Shown here piece after piece: positions 63,992 to 64,000 of a DNA stretch of 64,000 nt (position 1 is its first letter; every line of letters begins with the position of its first letter). Source of the DNA: Candidatus Nitrotoga sp. M5 (GTDB lineage: Bacteria; Pseudomonadota; Gammaproteobacteria; Burkholderiales; Gallionellaceae); assembly GCF_927904885.1 (NCBI RefSeq), contig NZ_CAKMNW010000067.1:113766-177765 (forward strand), written 5' to 3'. The notes under the pieces were generated by a model, which ran no database searches, had not been told where the DNA came from, and saw only the letters and a list, made by a program, of their open reading frames with translations. Both the position numbers and the translations under genes were made by a program.

Positions 63992-64000
63992 TATTTTATT

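Noticed and set aside
1..64000. CRISPR array
   Set aside because: No regularly spaced direct repeats with unique spacers were seen, and no cas genes.

Overview
The window looks like one chromosomal segment of a Gram-negative betaproteobacterium. RNase E, RluC, DnaB, Tex and a TonB-dependent receptor fit this, and the moderate GC together with the GlgE/TreYZ enzyme set suggests the Nitrosomonadales/Gallionellaceae neighbourhood. That placement is inference from memory of gene content, not a database result. No plasmid, phage or CRISPR signature was seen.

Layout. 1-13.9 kb is mostly core: the end of rplI, dnaB, ung, tRNA-Asn, a large coiled-coil/AsmA-like membrane protein, a class I aminotransferase, uvrB, a low-molecular-weight tyrosine phosphatase, rne and rluC. 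14.0-16.7 kb is an insertion-sequence graveyard: an IS1595/ISXO2-like end, an internally deleted IS481-like element with perfect terminal repeats, and one apparently intact IS5-family element. 16.8-23.5 kb holds tRNA-Ser, a BI-1 family membrane protein, a secreted lysyl-endopeptidase-like protease and a TonB receptor bracketed by two 179-bp miniature elements whose ends match the IS5 element.

23.8-42.3 kb is the main accessory block. Eight co-directional genes run glgB - glgE - treS/mak fusion - small TM-helix channel - glgC - glgX - treZ - malQ/treY fusion, most with 4-nt ATGA overlaps or short gaps. Together they encode a closed alpha-glucan/trehalose loop. GlgX and MalQ trim and remodel glucan, TreY and TreZ release trehalose, TreS converts it to maltose, the maltokinase domain makes maltose-1-phosphate, GlgE adds maltosyl units back to glucan and GlgB branches it. 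GlgC supplies ADP-glucose. No glycogen synthase gene lies in the window. A divergent MarR-type regulator sits upstream with a 9-2-9 palindrome over its own promoter, and is the obvious candidate regulator.

43.5-50 kb holds gloA, tex and then a decayed accessory zone: an attC-like integron site ahead of an orphan ORF, REP hairpins with fragments of REP-associated tyrosine transposases (RAYT), an aldehyde dehydrogenase 3' fragment and a frameshifted gene. 50.6-55.9 kb is a histidine kinase - response regulator - hybrid kinase set split by an IS1595-like remnant. 56-60.5 kb has a degraded full-length RAYT, a copper-type P1B ATPase with an unlisted 26-codon membrane ORF overlapping its stop, and an AraC-type regulator carrying an HMA-like metal-binding N-terminus. 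The window ends with a PAS-GGDEF-EAL protein, an IS3 remnant and a CIA30-domain protein.
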